This document shows positions 34,475 through 43,600 of a stretch of DNA of 64,000 bases, piece by piece (the stretch's first letter is position 1; each line of letters opens with the position of its first letter). Where the stretch lies: positions 44,366 through 108,365 of the forward strand of contig QHXQ01000027.1 in the NCBI GenBank assembly GCA_003223935.1. The letters run 5' to 3'. Source of the DNA: Acidobacteriota bacterium (GTDB taxonomy: Bacteria; Acidobacteriota; Blastocatellia; Pyrinomonadales; Pyrinomonadaceae). Both the position numbers and the translations under genes were made by a program. The notes under the pieces were generated by a model. The model was given only the letters and a program-made list of their open reading frames with translations. It searched no databases and had not been told where the DNA came from.

Positions 34475-35644
34475 ATGAAGTCGGCTAACACTTCGGCGCA
34501 CACTTGCGACGCGGCCGTCGTCGGCGCGGGCGTCTTCGGCGCGTGGACGGCGTATCAGTTGCGGCGCGCGGGTCAGTCCGTCGTGTTACTCGACGCTTAT
34601 GGCGCGGGCAATGATCGCGCCAGTTCCGGCGGCGAGTCGCGCATCATCCGCATGGGCTACGGCGCGGACGAGATTTACACACGCTGGTCTGTGCGCGCGC
34701 TCAAGTTGTGGCGCGAGTTCATCGGTGACGTGCAGCCGCCGCTCTTTCATCGCACCGGCGTGTTATGGCTTGCGCCCGCAGATGAGCCTTACACGACGGC
34801 GACGCTAAAGACTTTGCAAACGGTCGGCGTTGCGGTTGAAAGGTTAACGCCCGACGAGCTTGCGCGCCCCTTCCCGCAGTTCGCTTTCGACGAAGGGACT
34901 TGGGGCATACTCGAACCCGATAGCGGCGTCCTCATGGCGCGGCGTGCGGTGCAGACGCTCGTGCAAGCGGCGATCAGAGACGGCGTCCGTTATCTGCGCG
35001 CAGCAGTCGTCGCACCGGCGGGCACGGGCCGGCTCGCGTCGCTCAGCACACAGAGCGGTGAAACAATCTCGGCCGCAAACTTCGTCTTCGCTTGCGGCCC
35101 TTGGTTGCCGAAAATCTTCCCCGCCCTGCTCGGCGAATTGATCCACCCGACGCGCCAAGAGGTCTTCTTCTTCGGCGTGCCTGCGGGCGATAGTCGTTTC
35201 GCTCCGCCAGAGATGCCCGTCTGGATGGATTTCACGAAGCTCGTTTATGCGCTGCCTGAGTTGGAACAACGCGGCCTCAAGATCGCGATTGACCGGCACG
35301 GCCCGCCATTCGATTCGGACACAGGCGAGCGCAACGTCACAACCGAAGGACTCGCCGCCGTGCGCGCGCATCTCGCGCGGCGGCTGCCGGACATGCGCGA
35401 TGCGCCGCTCCTTGAGGCGCGCGTCTGCCAGTACGAGAACACCGCGAACGGCGATTTCCTCATTGATCGTCATCCCGCGTTTGAAAATGTCTGGCTCGTC
35501 GGCGGCGGTTCGGGTCACGGCTTCAAACACGGCCCCTGTGTCGGCGTTTATGTGACCGAGCTATTGCTCAACGAGTCGCCCCACATCGAGCCGCGCTTCA
35601 CGCTCGCCTCTAAGGGCACTATGCGCCAGCGACAGGTCTATTGA
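34475..35644 (+). CDS. Sarcosine oxidase-like FAD amine oxidase
   Basis: A 389-residue protein of the DAO superfamily. The dinucleotide fold is AAVVGAGVFGAWTAYQLRRA, followed by SSGGESRIIRMGYG, typical of monomeric sarcosine oxidase and N-methyltryptophan oxidase. The segment RVCQYENTANGDFLIDRHP aligns with the region holding the covalent flavin Cys of those enzymes, putting it at C318. VGGGSGHGFKHGP closes the FAD site. It probably oxidises an N-methyl or secondary amino acid, giving H2O2. It is the last gene of the catabolic run. Confidence 0.87.
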   Translation: MKSANTSAHTCDAAVVGAGVFGAWTAYQLRRAGQSVVLLDAYGAGNDRASSGGESRIIRMGYGADEIYTRWSVRALKLWREFIGDVQPPLFHRTGVLWLAPADEPYTTATLKTLQTVGVAVERLTPDELARPFPQFAFDEGTWGILEPDSGVLMARRAVQTLVQAAIRDGVRYLRAAVVAPAGTGRLASLSTQSGETISAANFVFACGPWLPKIFPALLGELIHPTRQEVFFFGVPAGDSRFAPPEMPVWMDFTKLVYALPELEQRGLKIAIDRHGPPFDSDTGERNVTTEGLAAVRAHLARRLPDMRDAPLLEARVCQYENTANGDFLIDRHPAFENVWLVGGGSGHGFKHGPCVGVYVTELLLNESPHIEPRFTLASKGTMRQRQVY

Positions 35645-35741
35645 AGCCGACGTGAACCTCAACGGCATACTGCTTGCTTTTGTTGCTCTCCATCTGTACC
35701 CACGACGCGCTAATTCCCCCCAAGTCTCCGAAGGAAGGGCA

Positions 35742-37073
35742 ATGAAAATGAATAATTCGAGACGCTTCAACGCGCTCCTCTTCGTATTGATTGCATGCAA
35801 CCTCGTCTATGGACAGCAAGCAACTGAGACAGCTTCACAGGCCGGCACGTCGGCGACAAAGGATGCAGTTGTAACAGACAAGACGGGCAACGACGCCGAC
35901 AACGCGCGGCTCGATGCCCTGCGCGAGAAGGGCAGCGCGGCGCTCTACAACCTCGATTACGAAGAGGCGCGGCGCATCTTCACAGAGATGCAGCGCGAGT
36001 TTCCGAACGACCCGCAGGGGCCGCAGTCGCTCGCCGCCAGCCTCTGGTTGCAGACGATGAACGATTCGCGCCGCTTACAGTCGTCGCTCTACAACTCGAA
36101 ATCTTTTTACGCGAAATCAGAAGACAAAGTCGATCCCAAGATCACTGAAGCTTTTAAGAACTACACACGACAGGCGAAGGAGTTGGCCGAGGCGCGTGTG
36201 AAACAGAACCCGAACGACGTGCAGGCGCTCTATGCGCTCGGCTCAATCGTCGGCTTGCAAGCGGCGTTCGCGGGCGCGATTGAACGGCGTTTTATGGCCG
36301 CACTGCGCAACGGCATGGACGCCGTTGATTATCATCGCAAAGTCTTAAAACTCGACCCCAATTTCCACGATGCGGAAGTAACCATCGGCATGTACGAGTA
36401 TGTGCTCGGCACGCTGCCCTTTCCGGTCAAGCTTTTCTTGAAGGTCGGCGGCATGGGCGGCTCGAAGAAGAAGGGCTTGGAGACACTGGAGCGCGTGGTC
36501 GCGCAAGGCACACGCGCCAACGACGACGCGCGCGTCATGTTGATCGCGCTCTACAAACGCGAGAAGCGTTACAACGACGCGCTCAAGTTCGCGCGCGAAC
36601 TGGCAGACAAGTACCCGCGCAACTATCTCTTTAGACTCGAGGTCGCCGACGCCTTGCTCACGCAGGCCGCGCTTGATCGCAAAGCCAATAAAGAGACGGC
36701 GAGCGCCGAGACGGAAGCCTTCGGCATCTTCGATTCATTGCTGCGCGAGCCGTCCAACGCTGCGGCCGCCGCGCGCGCGCTCGATCTGATTCACTATCGC
36801 TACGGCGAATCGCTCTTCGCACTTGGTAGGTTCGACCGCGCCGCCGAGCAGTTCATAGTCGCCGCCAAGACGCGCGACGCCGCGCCCGCGCTCGTCTCGA
36901 TGGCTTATCTGCGCGCCGCGCAAGCGCTCGACCTCTCAGGCAAGCGCAACGAAGCCGTGACGGCCTACAACGCCGTCCTCGTGCGCCCCGACGTTTACGA
37001 CATGTACGCCGAAGCGCAACGCGGCTTGCATTCGCCCTACACGATCAAGACCGTCACGAACGAGAACCGCTAG
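35742..37073 (+). CDS. Exported TPR-repeat protein
   Basis: A 443-residue protein with a signal peptide (RFNALLFVLIACNLVYGQ) and TPR-like helical pairs over most of its length (NLDYEEARRIFTEMQREFP, NPNDVQALYALGSIVG, YRYGESLFALGRFDRAAEQF). A Gly/Lys segment GGMGGSKKKGLETL lies in the middle. It probably mediates protein contacts in the periplasm. The start at 35742 is preceded by GGAAGGG. A strong two-way terminator follows. Confidence 0.85.
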   Translation: MKMNNSRRFNALLFVLIACNLVYGQQATETASQAGTSATKDAVVTDKTGNDADNARLDALREKGSAALYNLDYEEARRIFTEMQREFPNDPQGPQSLAASLWLQTMNDSRRLQSSLYNSKSFYAKSEDKVDPKITEAFKNYTRQAKELAEARVKQNPNDVQALYALGSIVGLQAAFAGAIERRFMAALRNGMDAVDYHRKVLKLDPNFHDAEVTIGMYEYVLGTLPFPVKLFLKVGGMGGSKKKGLETLERVVAQGTRANDDARVMLIALYKREKRYNDALKFARELADKYPRNYLFRLEVADALLTQAALDRKANKETASAETEAFGIFDSLLREPSNAAAAARALDLIHYRYGESLFALGRFDRAAEQFIVAAKTRDAAPALVSMAYLRAAQALDLSGKRNEAVTAYNAVLVRPDVYDMYAEAQRGLHSPYTIKTVTNENR

Positions 37074-37099
37074 CGCCAAAGACGCGCTAAACAACGACG

Positions 37100-37158
37100 C
37101 GCATGATAAAAACATCAGGGGCGGAGATCGTCTCCGCCCCTGATGTTTTTATCATGCG
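37100..37158. terminator. Bidirectional terminator, 28-bp perfect stem
   Basis: The arms at 37100-37127 and 37131-37158 are perfectly complementary around a 3-nt loop, with a GGGGCGGAGA core and A/T-runs outside it. It lies between convergent genes (TPR protein and BON protein) and can stop transcription from both sides. Confidence 0.9.
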
Positions 37159-37181
37159 TCAACGGCCCGCGAGTTGGCGCG

Positions 37182-38192
37182 TTAAGCTGAGGTCGTCTTC
37201 GAGCGGCCTGTGCCGGATGAGCCGGCGGCTGTGCTCGTCGTCGTGCTTTTCGTCGGCTCGGTCGTAGCGATGGTCGTCGTCGTGGTGTCCGTGCCGGTCG
37301 TGGTCTCGTCGGTCGTGGTCTCGTCAATCGTGTCGAATGCGCCGCGTGTGACGCGCAGGCGATTCTCCACGTTGGTCACACCGGCGACCGATTCGGCGAT
37401 GTCTTCGGCGAGCCGTTTGGCTTGCCGACTCTCGACCGAGCCGCTCAAGGTCACTTCGCCGTCGTCAACGATCACTTCGATGTCCGAAGCATCTAGGTAC
37501 GGATGATCGGTCAGACGGTCGTTGATGTCTTCGCTGATGCGTTCGTCCGAGCGCCGATAGTTGCGCGGGCCGCGCCCGCGATGATTCGCGCCGCGCAGTC
37601 GGCCATCGCCCAGACGGCGCCGCTCCGCCTCTTCGTCGCCGAACCAAGAAGCGACCTCGTCCGTGAAACGATCCCACCAACCGCGCTCACGCCCGCGCAC
37701 TTCCCGCGGCCGTTCCGTGTCGCGTTCGCCGCGCCGCAAAGTCCAATCGCCGCGCCGCTCGTCGTAATTATAGCCGTAGGGGCCGCGGTCGTAATTGCGT
37801 GGGCGGCGCGCGCCGTAGTAGTCGCGTTCGTAATCGCGCCCGTAGTCGCGTGCGTAGCGCGAAGCGCGGCCGTAATCGCGCGCAGTATCGCGTTCGTAAC
37901 TGTAATCACGGTCGTAATCACGCTCGGGCCCCCGCCCGTAACCGTGTTCATAACCGCCATAGGTCTCTTGCCGCTCGTAACCGGGATCGCGCATGCCTGT
38001 GGTGCGGTCGTAATCGCGCCCGTAGTCTTGTCGGTCGTAATCGCGGCTCGCGTTGTAGCGACTAGCGCCGCGCGTTGCGCCGTAGCCGCCGCGCTCATAG
38101 CGTCTGCGCTCGTAGTCGTAATCGTCGCGGCGTGCGCTCAATTCTTCGTCCCGTTCGCCGTAACGGTCTTCATCATCGTAACGAGTTGACAT
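37182..38192 (-). CDS. BON-domain protein with Arg/Tyr/Asp-rich repeat N-terminus
   Basis: A 336-residue protein. Residues about 1-150 are low complexity, repeating R-D-Y and Y-E-R motifs (RDYGRDYERDYYGARR). A conserved bridge WWDRFTDEVASWFGDEEAER follows at about 170-190. A BON domain is at about 215-285 (ISEDINDRLTDHPYLDASDI, VTLSGSVESRQAKRLAEDI, VTNVENRLRV), and a Thr-rich tail ends the protein. BON domains bind membranes or lipids. No signal peptide is visible, so it is probably cytosolic and possibly phase-separating or surface-coating. The SWFGDEEAER motif is shared with other BON proteins annotated as stress-related. Confidence 0.85.
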   Translation of the reverse strand: MSTRYDDEDRYGERDEELSARRDDYDYERRRYERGGYGATRGASRYNASRDYDRQDYGRDYDRTTGMRDPGYERQETYGGYEHGYGRGPERDYDRDYSYERDTARDYGRASRYARDYGRDYERDYYGARRPRNYDRGPYGYNYDERRGDWTLRRGERDTERPREVRGRERGWWDRFTDEVASWFGDEEAERRRLGDGRLRGANHRGRGPRNYRRSDERISEDINDRLTDHPYLDASDIEVIVDDGEVTLSGSVESRQAKRLAEDIAESVAGVTNVENRLRVTRGAFDTIDETTTDETTTGTDTTTTTIATTEPTKSTTTSTAAGSSGTGRSKTTSA

Positions 38193-38441
38193 GCTTCAAG
38201 TCCTCCTTGCCTCCTGATTTCATCAATTCGCGGGGGACGAGCATGGGGAGACCGCGCCGGCACCAATGGCCGCGCTCGCACGAAGGGGATTTAACTGTCA
38301 GGGGAATTACAGAAACTATACTACGCGAAGCGCAGGCTGTACAGACTTCGCGCGCCGAATAGCGGGTGCTATTTGTGTGCAGAAAAGATAAAGCAGAAGG
38401 CAGTTAAGGGTATGTCCGGCTAAACTTAGGCCATCGGCAGG
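38193..38441. other. Upstream region of the BON gene
   Basis: No gene is seen. On the minus strand TATAGT occurs about 120 bp before the BON start, but without a good -35. From about 38385 the sequence passes into 7-bp-phased repeats (CAGAAGG, CAGTTAA). Confidence 0.35.
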
Positions 38442-38546
38442 GCTGATTAGGTTCTAAGCAAGCGAGATTAGCTTCTAAGCGCGGCTGATTAGGTTCTGAG
38501 CGGGTGTGATTAGCTTCTAAGCGCGGCTGATTATGACTTAGGCAAA
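38442..38546. repeat. Tandem array of five 21-bp units
   Basis: Five adjacent units alternate two forms, GCTGATTAGGTTCTAAGCAA and CGAGATTAGCTTCTAAGCGC (each plus one base), and the last is diverged. One minus-strand frame stays open as heptapeptides such as LEPNQPR and LEANHTR, but no start, ribosome binding site or flanking protein supports a gene. Further 7-bp units (TTTACTG, CTTACTG) follow to about 38580. Confidence 0.85.
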
Positions 38547-38612
38547 GACAAGTTGCTTTTATTGTTTACTGCTTACTGCCCTTCCGTTCCTCGTGGTTGC
38601 TGACGCTTTTGT

Positions 38613-40259
38613 TCAGTTGTTCGCGCCGGGACGCAGGGCGGCATCGAGTGCGGCCTTGATCCCTTCGTAGGAAGGCTCGGACACATAGCGGCCGTTGATG
38701 AAGATGCTGGGCGTGCCGTGGACGCCGATGTTGTTGCCGTCCTGTTGGTCGTGTCGCACTTTGGTGGCGAAGCGGTCTGAGTCGAGCGCCGCATCGAACC
38801 TTTGCCGGTTGAGACCGAGTTGGCTCGCATACTCTTTCAACTTCGGCACGGCGAGCACAGCCTCTTTCTGTTCGGGCTGAGCCACCGCCGCCTGCTGCTT
38901 AAACAGTAGCGCCGCATACTCCCAATACTTGCCTTGCTCGCGCGCCGCCTCGGCCGCTTCGGCCGCCTTGAAAGCGTTCTTGTGTTGACCGAGCGGGAAG
39001 TCGCGCACGACGAGGCGCACGCGCGTACCGTACTCGGTCATGATCCGTTCGAGCACGGGTTGCGTCAGCGCGCATGAAGGACATTGAAAGTCTGTGAACT
39101 CGACGATGGTGACGTTGGCAGTTTGATTGCCGCGCACGGGTTGATCGTCCGTTGCGATCTGGACGATGGGCGGTTGCAGGAAAACTTGCACGGTCGCCTT
39201 GCGCCGCAACTCGTCCGCGAGCGCACCGCTCGCACGGCTCTGCTGGTCGCGCTTCATGTCCGCTAGAAGTTGCTCCTTGATCTGCGCGAAGACGACCGAA
39301 CGGTTGTTGGGCAGACCGTAAGCGGCCAGCACCTGTTCTCGGTTCTTGTCGAAGTAGGCTTGCGCGTCCGCCTCGGTCACGGGCTTTGAGCGCACGGCGA
39401 GTTCGGCGTCATAGACGGCTTTGGCTGTGATCTGTCGCTTCTGCGCCTCCTGCTGCAAGAGTAAGTCATTGATTCGCACGTCAAGATCACTGCGGCGCAG
39501 TTCGTAAATCTGCTGGCGCACTTGCGCCGTCAAGGGGCGTAGCGCGTCCTCGATGTTGCCCGCAGTGATCGGCTGACCGTTGACGTTGGCGAGGACGCGC
39601 GCACGCTCGCCCGCGTTTGTGGCCGGCGTCACTTCCGCGACCAGCACTTGATATTGCGCGCCGGTGCGCAGCCGCGCGGCGAGCAGCGACTCTTGCTCCT
39701 GCCGGCGCTTCGCAATCAATTCGTTGACGATCTCATCGTGCACGTCTTTCAGTTCAACCGCGTGCCCGGCCTGCGCTTCAACCGCCGGCCGGTTCTGCTC
39801 AAACGCCGCTTGCACCTCTCCTTCGGTCGGCGGCGCGATCTTGGCGAGGACCTCCGTCTCGTACAACTTGTCCGCGCTCACGCCCCGACGTTTGGCCTCT
39901 GCGTCGAGCAGTCGTCCATTGATCTGATGATCGAGTTCGCCCATCCGCGCGACGGCCATCTGCTGCTCGATGTCGTGCACCTGCGCTTCGGTCGCCGCGT
40001 TCAAGTCTTTGTCTGTGACTTTCACGCCGTTGACGATGGCGAGCACGCCGGGCAGAGGGCCTGCGTCGCAGCCGCAATCTTCATCCGTCTTCGCGGCGTT
40101 TGCATTCGCCGGTGCGGGGGTGCGGGTTGTGGGCGCGGGCGTCTGTGGGCGCGCGGGCGGGCGCGCGGGCGGCGCGGGCGGGCGGCGCGTCTGCGCTTGT
40201 GCGCCGGCACAGACAGACGCGAGCAAGGCTAGGGTGAAAAACGTCAGCAATCTATTCAT
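38613..40259 (-). CDS. SurA-like chaperone region fused to DsbA/thioredoxin domain, exported
   Basis: A 548-residue protein with a signal peptide (LLTFFTLALLASVCAGAQA) and a Pro-rich linker. Two SurA/parvulin-type N-terminal chaperone segments follow, each opening with a similar sentence: LAIVNGVKVTDKDLNAATEA (about 70-90) and LANVNGQPITAGNIEDALRP (about 225-245). No catalytic parvulin domain is seen. The C-terminal part (about 375-545) is a DsbA/thioredoxin-4 fold with CPSC in IVEFTDFQCPSCALTQP and the cis-Pro segment GVHGTPSIFING. It probably combines periplasmic holdase and thiol-disulfide exchange functions. Confidence 0.88.
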   Translation of the reverse strand: MNRLLTFFTLALLASVCAGAQAQTRRPPAPPARPPARPQTPAPTTRTPAPANANAAKTDEDCGCDAGPLPGVLAIVNGVKVTDKDLNAATEAQVHDIEQQMAVARMGELDHQINGRLLDAEAKRRGVSADKLYETEVLAKIAPPTEGEVQAAFEQNRPAVEAQAGHAVELKDVHDEIVNELIAKRRQEQESLLAARLRTGAQYQVLVAEVTPATNAGERARVLANVNGQPITAGNIEDALRPLTAQVRQQIYELRRSDLDVRINDLLLQQEAQKRQITAKAVYDAELAVRSKPVTEADAQAYFDKNREQVLAAYGLPNNRSVVFAQIKEQLLADMKRDQQSRASGALADELRRKATVQVFLQPPIVQIATDDQPVRGNQTANVTIVEFTDFQCPSCALTQPVLERIMTEYGTRVRLVVRDFPLGQHKNAFKAAEAAEAAREQGKYWEYAALLFKQQAAVAQPEQKEAVLAVPKLKEYASQLGLNRQRFDAALDSDRFATKVRHDQQDGNNIGVHGTPSIFINGRYVSEPSYEGIKAALDAALRPGANN

Positions 40260-40467
40260 CAGCTACTCCAAAACTAAACTCAAAGCTTGCGATTCTCTTA
40301 GACGGCCACAGCGTGCGGGCGCGTTGCGTCGAGGCGCAGAAGAAAGTTTCACGCGGGCGGCGCGTGGGTCACGACCAATGCGTTAGCTTAACCGACGAGC
40401 ACGCGCGGGCGCAAAGCGACGGGCGCGGGATCGGCCGCGCGGGCTGTCGAATCAGGCGGGGCGACTA

Positions 40468-40497
40468 TTGACAGTCAAGGCGCGCGCCGCCTAATGT
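40468..40497 (+). promoter_or_regulatory. Promoter candidate for the CHAT-TPR gene
   Basis: TTGACA (40468-40473) and TAATGT (40492-40497) are 18 bp apart in a 392-bp gene-free stretch. A direct repeat TTGACAGTC recurs at 40503-40511 and could be an operator or a second -35. The rest of the gap shows nothing I can support. Confidence 0.45.
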
Positions 40498-40651
40498 AAG
40501 CATTGACAGTCTGGATTGGGCGCAAGCGAGTGCCCAAAACGATCTTAAATAATTTCGGCGCGCCGTTCGTCCAAGCACCCCTGCGCAGCGCAAGCACGTG
40601 CGGTCGCGTCCACCTCCTGAAACATACCCGACCGAAAGGTTTTTTGCCCCG

Positions 40652-43600
40652 ATGATTCCCCCGCTCTCGCACCTATTTGTCTCGGCGCGGCGCGTCAACG
40701 TGCGCGCCACACAAGCTAAACAGTCTGCGCTCCGCCGTTCGGCTTCGTTCGCCCTCGTCTGTCTGTTGTGCATGCTCGCGGCTCTTGCGGCGCGCGCGCA
40801 AGACGTAGCGCAACTGCCGGAACGCGACCTTGCGGGCGGCGAGATACACACTTACAAGTTGACGCTCAGCCGCGGCCAGTTCGTCCGCGCCATCTTCGAT
40901 CAACGCGGCGTTGACGTGATCGTAACGTTGAAGGACGCGACCGGCGCGCCGCTTATGACGGTGGATCATCCGGTCGGCTCTTGGGGCCCTGAGCCTCTGT
41001 TTTTCGAGACCGACGCGCCGGGCGTCTTCATCATCGAGGTGCGCCCGCGCCAATCAAACGCGCCGCCCGGCCGCTACGCCTTCACGTTTGAGTCGCGCCT
41101 GCCGACGCGCACAGATCAGATGCGCTTTCCGGCCGAGCGCACCTTCGCCGCCGCCACGCAACTCTTGCAGCAGGAGAAGACGAGCGTAGGTCTCGATAAA
41201 TTCAAAGAGGCCCTCACACAGTTTCGCGTGATCAGAGACGAGCGCGGCGAGAGTCTGACGCTCACGATGCTCGGCGCGGTCACCGCGACGACGGGCGACG
41301 CGCAAGCCGCGCTCAACTATTTCACGGACGAGTTGGCGCTCGTGCGCACGATGCAAGACCGCGCGGCGGAAGCCGCGACGCTCAATCAGATCGCGCTCGT
41401 CTATCACTCGCTCGGCGATCACGCGCACGCGCTCGAAAACTTCCGGCAGTCGCTCACCATCTCGCAAGCGGTGGGCGACACACGCGCCGCCGCCTATACG
41501 CTCGTCCGCATCGGTCTCATCTATGAAGCGCGCGCCGAACGGCAAAGCGCGCTCGACACGTTTCAACAGGCGTTGCCGCTCTTCCGGCTCGTCCAAGACA
41601 AACGCGGCGAGGCTTACACCCTGAACAACATCGGCGTGCTCTACGACCGCGCGAACCAGCACACGCAGGCGCACGAGTATTACGACCGCGCGATGGTGCT
41701 CTTCCGCCAGATCGGCGACTGCAACGAGTTGGCCACACCGCTCTCGAACACAGCGCTCGAAGCCCTCGACACGGGCGACCAGCAAAAGGCGCTCGAATAT
41801 CTCAATCAGGCCCTCGACATCCAACACAGCATCGGCGACACCGCCGGGCAAGCGACGACGCTTAATAATCTCGGCTTCGTTTACAACTCGATGGGTCAAC
41901 GCCAAAAAGCTTTGCAGTATTTCGCGCAGGCGCTCGCGCTCCATCGCGCCGCCGAAAATCTGCCGGGCGAAGGCGACACCTACAGCAACCTGATGTTCGC
42001 TTGGCGCGACGCACAGCCGCGCCTCGCCACGTTCTACGGCAAACAGGCCGTGAACGATTACCAACAGGTGCGCCAACAACTCCCGCCGCTCGACCGCGAA
42101 GCGCAACTCTCGTTCATCAAGAGCAAGTCGCTCACCTATCGTGAACTCGCAGAGCTGCTGATCGAACAGGGTCGTCTGCCCGAAGCGCAGCGCGTCTTGA
42201 GCATGTTGAAGGAAGAAGAATACATCGAGTTTGTCCGGCGCGACAGCGGCGAGACTTCCGCCTTGAGCGCGCGCGTGCAGTTGTCGCCCGAAGAAGCGAC
42301 GCTCGATAAACGCTATCAAGAGATCGCGGATCAGATCACTGTGCGCGGCCGGCAGCACGCCGAACTGCTGGCCAAGCCCGCACGCACCGCCGAAGAGGAG
42401 AAACAACTCGCCAGTCTCGAAGTGGACTTGAACGTCGCCGGCCAAGCGTTTCAAAAATACATTGATCAACTCGCGCTCGAATTGGAGAACACGAAGCAGG
42501 GCAGCGAGAAGGTCTATCAACTGCGCGAGTCGCAGGGGCTGATGGAAGATTTGCGCGAACTCGGGCACGGCGCGGTCGCGCTCTACACGGTCGTCGGCGA
42601 AGATAAGTATCGCGTCATCCTGATCACACCCGACGTGCAGAAAGCGGCCGAGTATCCAATCAAAGGGGCCGAGCTTAATCGCAAGGTCGCAGCCTTCCGC
42701 GACGCCTTGCAAGACTACAAGTCCGATCCGCGCCCGCTCGCGCAAGAGCTATACAAGATCATCGTCGGCCCCATCGCCAAAGATTTACAGGACGCGAAAG
42801 CAGAGACGTTGATGTGGTCGCTGGACGGCGTGCTGCGCTACATCCCGATGGCGGCGCTCTACGACGGGCAGCAGTACATGGTCGAACGCTATCGCAACGT
42901 CGTCTTCACACCGGCGAGCACCGCGCGGCTGAAGGATGAACCGAGCGCGCAATGGCGCGGGCTTGGCTTGGGCGTGTCGAAGGCGCATGATCAGTTCCCC
43001 GCCCTGCCCGCCGTGCCCGAAGAGTTGCACAGTATCTTCCGCGATGATGCGGCGCAGACGCCGGACGGCAGCCCGCTCGCGGGCCATGTCCTGCTCGATG
43101 ATTCATTCAACGAAGAGGCGTTCAAGACGAGTTTGCGCCAACGCTATCCGGTCGTACACATCGCCAGCCATTTCTCTTTCCAACCCGGCAACGAGACCGA
43201 TTCATTTTTGCTGTTGGGCGATGGGCAACGCCTCTCGCTTGCGCAACTCAAGAGCGCGCAAAATCTGTTCGGCGGTGTCGAACTCTTAACGCTCTCCGCT
43301 TGCGACACGGCGAACGGCGGCGCTGGCTCGGACGGCAAAGAGGTCGAAGGCTTCGCCGTGCTTGCGCAACGGCAAGGCGCGAAAGCGGTCATCGCCAGTC
43401 TCTGGCCGGTCGCGGATCGCAGCACGCGCCTGCTGATGCAGAATTTCTATCAACTGCGCAACGCACAAGTGGGCACGCTCAAAGCCGAAGCCCTGCGGCA
43501 AGCGCAACTCGCGCTTCTGCGCGGCACAAAGACAGACGCAGGCACAACCGCGCAACGCGGCATAGGCCGCGATCTCATCATCGCTAACAAAGCCGCGCCT

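Noticed and set aside
37503..38189. 228-codon hydrophobic plus-strand frame that looks like a membrane protein
   Set aside because: It is antisense to the Arg/Tyr/Asp repeats of the BON protein; the Val/Ala-rich translation is a by-product of that repeat.
38442..38546. Small heptapeptide gene (LEPNQPR-type) on the minus strand
   Set aside because: Open frame only over the repeats; no start codon with a ribosome binding site and no flanking protein sequence.
41054..42745. 563-codon minus-strand open frame
   Set aside because: It lies wholly opposite the TPR part of the CHAT gene, is rich in Arg/Leu/Glu from GC-skewed codon shadowing, and has no domain or ribosome binding site.
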